Below are positions 62,545 to 64,000 of a DNA stretch of 64,000 nucleotides, in pieces. The DNA comes from Chitinophagaceae bacterium 26-R-25. Its GTDB lineage: Bacteria > Bacteroidota > Bacteroidia > Chitinophagales > Chitinophagaceae. The DNA is taken from assembly GCA_029906195.1 (NCBI GenBank), contig JARWSJ010000002.1, forward strand, positions 1,507,786 through 1,571,785. The letters run 5' to 3'. The translations under genes and the position numbers were made by a program. Within the stretch, counting starts at the first letter, position 1, and each line of letters begins with the position of its first letter. Under the pieces are notes generated by a model. It ran no database searches, was not told where the DNA came from, and saw only the letters and a list, made by a program, of their open reading frames with translations.

Positions 62545-63516
62545 ATGAAAAAAAATTTAGCCGTATTGATCTTGCTGATTGCATTTAGCAAAGGATATGC
62601 TCAGGTATGGGGGATAGATAGTTCAAGAACGGAAGTTAGAGATAATGCAGGATTAAGAGGAGACGCCGGCGCAAAGTCCGGTTTTTTTGAGACGACTCAT
62701 CCCATTAATTATCCAATCGGTTATCCGAACCCTGCTTACAGCGCCTGGCCGTGGTGGCACCTGTTGGATGTGCGACATAGTGACAAAGCTGATAACTATG
62801 CAATGCAATTTGCGGGTAGTTTTTTTGATCAAAATTTTTACTGTCGAAAAGTGTTAAATAATCCTGCTCAACGTTGGTCAAGAATTATCACCGAAGATGC
62901 CGATGGAGATGTTGGCATAGGAACAGACGATCCTCAGTATCCAATACACATAAAAAGCGATGCCGGATTTTTATTGAACCTTGAAAGCAGTCTTAGTTTT
63001 TCAGGCTTTATGATGCGAGCAGCTTCCGCTTCAAAGCAAATGGGAATGTATTATTGGTCAGATAATTTTCAAAGCAATTCTCTGAGGATTGCCCGCTACG
63101 GAAGCAATTGGGAAGCCAATCCTGTTATTTTTGGTCTAAATGCTCCGAACGGCAGCCTTGTCTTAAGCGATGCCGGTTATTTAGGAATAGGTACTATGTA
63201 TCCTTCTGAAATGCTTTCGGTAAAGGGTAACATCCGAGCCAAAAAAGTCATCGTAACCCAGTCTGGTTGGGCAGATTACGTTTTCGAGCCATGTTATAAA
63301 CTTCCTTCTTTAGATTCTGTGTATTCTTTCATCAAGGCAAACAAACATCTTCCTGAAATGCCCTCTGCAGGGGCTATAGAGAAGGACGGCCAGGATATGG
63401 GTGAGATTCAAAAGCTATTGCTAAAAAAAATGGAAGAAATGACGCTTTACATGATTGAATTGAAAACAGAAAATAACAAACTGAAGCAAGAAATAGAAAT
63501 ATTGAAGAATAAATAA
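62545..63516 (+). CDS. Secreted tail-fibre-like protein with C-terminal coiled coil
   Basis: 323 aa with signal peptide MKKNLAVLILLIAFSKGYAQ. The N-terminal half (SSRTEVRDNAGLRGDAGAKS; WWHLLDVRHSDKADNYAMQF) is shared with the next gene. The middle carries two tail-fibre-like repeats (VGIGTDDPQYPIHIKSDAGF and LGIGTMYPSEMLSVKGNIRA), then KKVIVTQSGWADYVFEPCYK and NKHLPEMPSAG, and a C-terminal trimerising coiled coil. Such proteins are abundant in Bacteroidota as secreted or surface fibres, often in tandem paralogues. Exact role unknown. Paralogue starts 24 bp downstream. Confidence 0.75.
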   Translation: MKKNLAVLILLIAFSKGYAQVWGIDSSRTEVRDNAGLRGDAGAKSGFFETTHPINYPIGYPNPAYSAWPWWHLLDVRHSDKADNYAMQFAGSFFDQNFYCRKVLNNPAQRWSRIITEDADGDVGIGTDDPQYPIHIKSDAGFLLNLESSLSFSGFMMRAASASKQMGMYYWSDNFQSNSLRIARYGSNWEANPVIFGLNAPNGSLVLSDAGYLGIGTMYPSEMLSVKGNIRAKKVIVTQSGWADYVFEPCYKLPSLDSVYSFIKANKHLPEMPSAGAIEKDGQDMGEIQKLLLKKMEEMTLYMIELKTENNKLKQEIEILKNK

Positions 63517-63540
63517 CCCTTTAACAGAATAAAATTCACG

Positions 63541-64000
63541 ATGAAAAAGATCTACGCCGTAGCAATCTTAATGATTGTTTTTAATAAAGGTTATTCGCAG
63601 GTTTGGGGAGATAGTTCGAGAACGGAAATTAGAAACGATGCGGGTCTGCAAGGTAATGCTGGTGCCAAATCCGGATTTTTTCAAACAATTAATCCAATTA
63701 ATTATCCCAAACCTGCTCTCGCTTGGTGGCATTTGTTAGATGTACGACACTCCAATCCGGTCAATAATTTTGCTATGCAATTTGCAGGCGAATTTTTTGA
63801 TCAAGACTTATATTTCAGGAAAGTTGATAATAACCCGGCGCAGCCCTGGTCAAGAATTCTAACGGAAGATCCTGATGGAGATGTTGGCATAGGGACGACC
63901 GACCCTATATATCCACTGCATATAAAGGCAACCCAGGGATTTCTATTGAATCTTGAAAATAGTGGTAGTTTTTCCGGCCTTCGTATGCAAGCATCTTCAT
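63541..64000 (+). CDS. Second tail-fibre-like secreted protein (3' partial)
   Basis: Open from ATG 63541 to the end of the window (153 codons). Signal peptide MKKIYAVAILMIVFNKGYSQ, then SSRTEIRNDAGLQGNAGAKS, WWHLLDVRHSNPVNNFAMQF and VGIGTTDPIYPLHIK, closely parallel to the preceding protein with a few short gaps (NYPKPALAWWH against NYPIGYPNPAYSAWPWWH). It is a tandem duplicate of the upstream gene and in the same transcription unit. The C-terminal coil would lie outside the window. Confidence 0.8.
   Translation, partial: MKKIYAVAILMIVFNKGYSQVWGDSSRTEIRNDAGLQGNAGAKSGFFQTINPINYPKPALAWWHLLDVRHSNPVNNFAMQFAGEFFDQDLYFRKVDNNPAQPWSRILTEDPDGDVGIGTTDPIYPLHIKATQGFLLNLENSGSFSGLRMQASS

Overview
The window comes from a Bacteroidota genome, most likely a soil or plant-associated Chitinophagaceae-like member. 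That placement is inferred from two SusC/SusD pairs with STN-type receptors, an ECF sigma/FecR pair, type IX secretion (T9SS) C-terminal sorting domains, almost no Shine-Dalgarno sites and a moderate G+C content. There are no rRNA or tRNA genes and no CRISPR array. Most of the window (1-54.4 kb) is polysaccharide-utilisation DNA. The last 9 kb hold a decayed mobilisation region followed by tandem secreted tail-fibre-like genes.

Region 1 (1-29.2 kb, plus strand) is a large PUL. It runs SusC (5' end outside the window), SusD, an alpha/alpha-toroid-like secreted protein, a GH105 unsaturated glycuronyl hydrolase and an SGNH esterase. Next come a sugar isomerase/epimerase-like barrel, a GMC dehydrogenase with its gluconate-2-dehydrogenase-subunit-3 partner, and ThuA. 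Then follow a GH120 beta-xylosidase, two divergent GH95-like enzymes, two GH3 enzymes, a GH109, a NahK-like sugar kinase and a cupin. GH105 and the esterase suggest an acetylated, uronate-containing glycan such as rhamnogalacturonan. GH120, GH3 and GH95 would trim xylose, glucose and fucose/galactose. The GMC/subunit-3/isomerase/ThuA block resembles a periplasmic 3-keto-glycoside oxidation branch (inference).

Region 2 (29.5-35.8 kb, minus strand) is a two-gene operon. It encodes a T9SS-sorted secreted protein and a 1633-residue beta-helix protein carrying four tandem F5/8C (discoidin) domains and a LamG domain.

Region 3 (36.5-54.4 kb, plus strand) is a second, self-regulated PUL: ECF sigma, FecR, STN-type SusC, SusD, a canonical GH95 alpha-L-fucosidase, and a large T9SS-sorted glycosidase-like protein whose barrel is apparently split by a beta-propeller. 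A second, virtually identical copy of the GH109 + NahK-like pair and a sialate-O-acetylesterase-type esterase follow. GH109 plus NahK would release and phosphorylate GalNAc.

Region 4 (54.5-64 kb) begins with a full-length fructose-1,6-bisphosphatase reading frame interrupted by two in-frame stops. A decayed mobile element comes next: truncated relaxase, broken mobC, hairpin-rich non-coding DNA, XRE regulator with a perfect palindromic operator, orphan ECF sigma factor, DUF932 protein, SSB and a small element-type protein. Two tandem tail-fibre-like secreted proteins close the window, the last cut by its end.

The most striking pattern is recombination at gene junctions. There is a 2,477-bp near-perfect duplication 27.4 kb apart, a GH120 gene flanked by about 200-bp direct repeats, and small fossils of lost genes (GH92, GH120, two GH38 tails, an F5/8C tail) between intact genes. 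The PUL appears to have been assembled and trimmed by repeated gain and loss of glycosidase genes.
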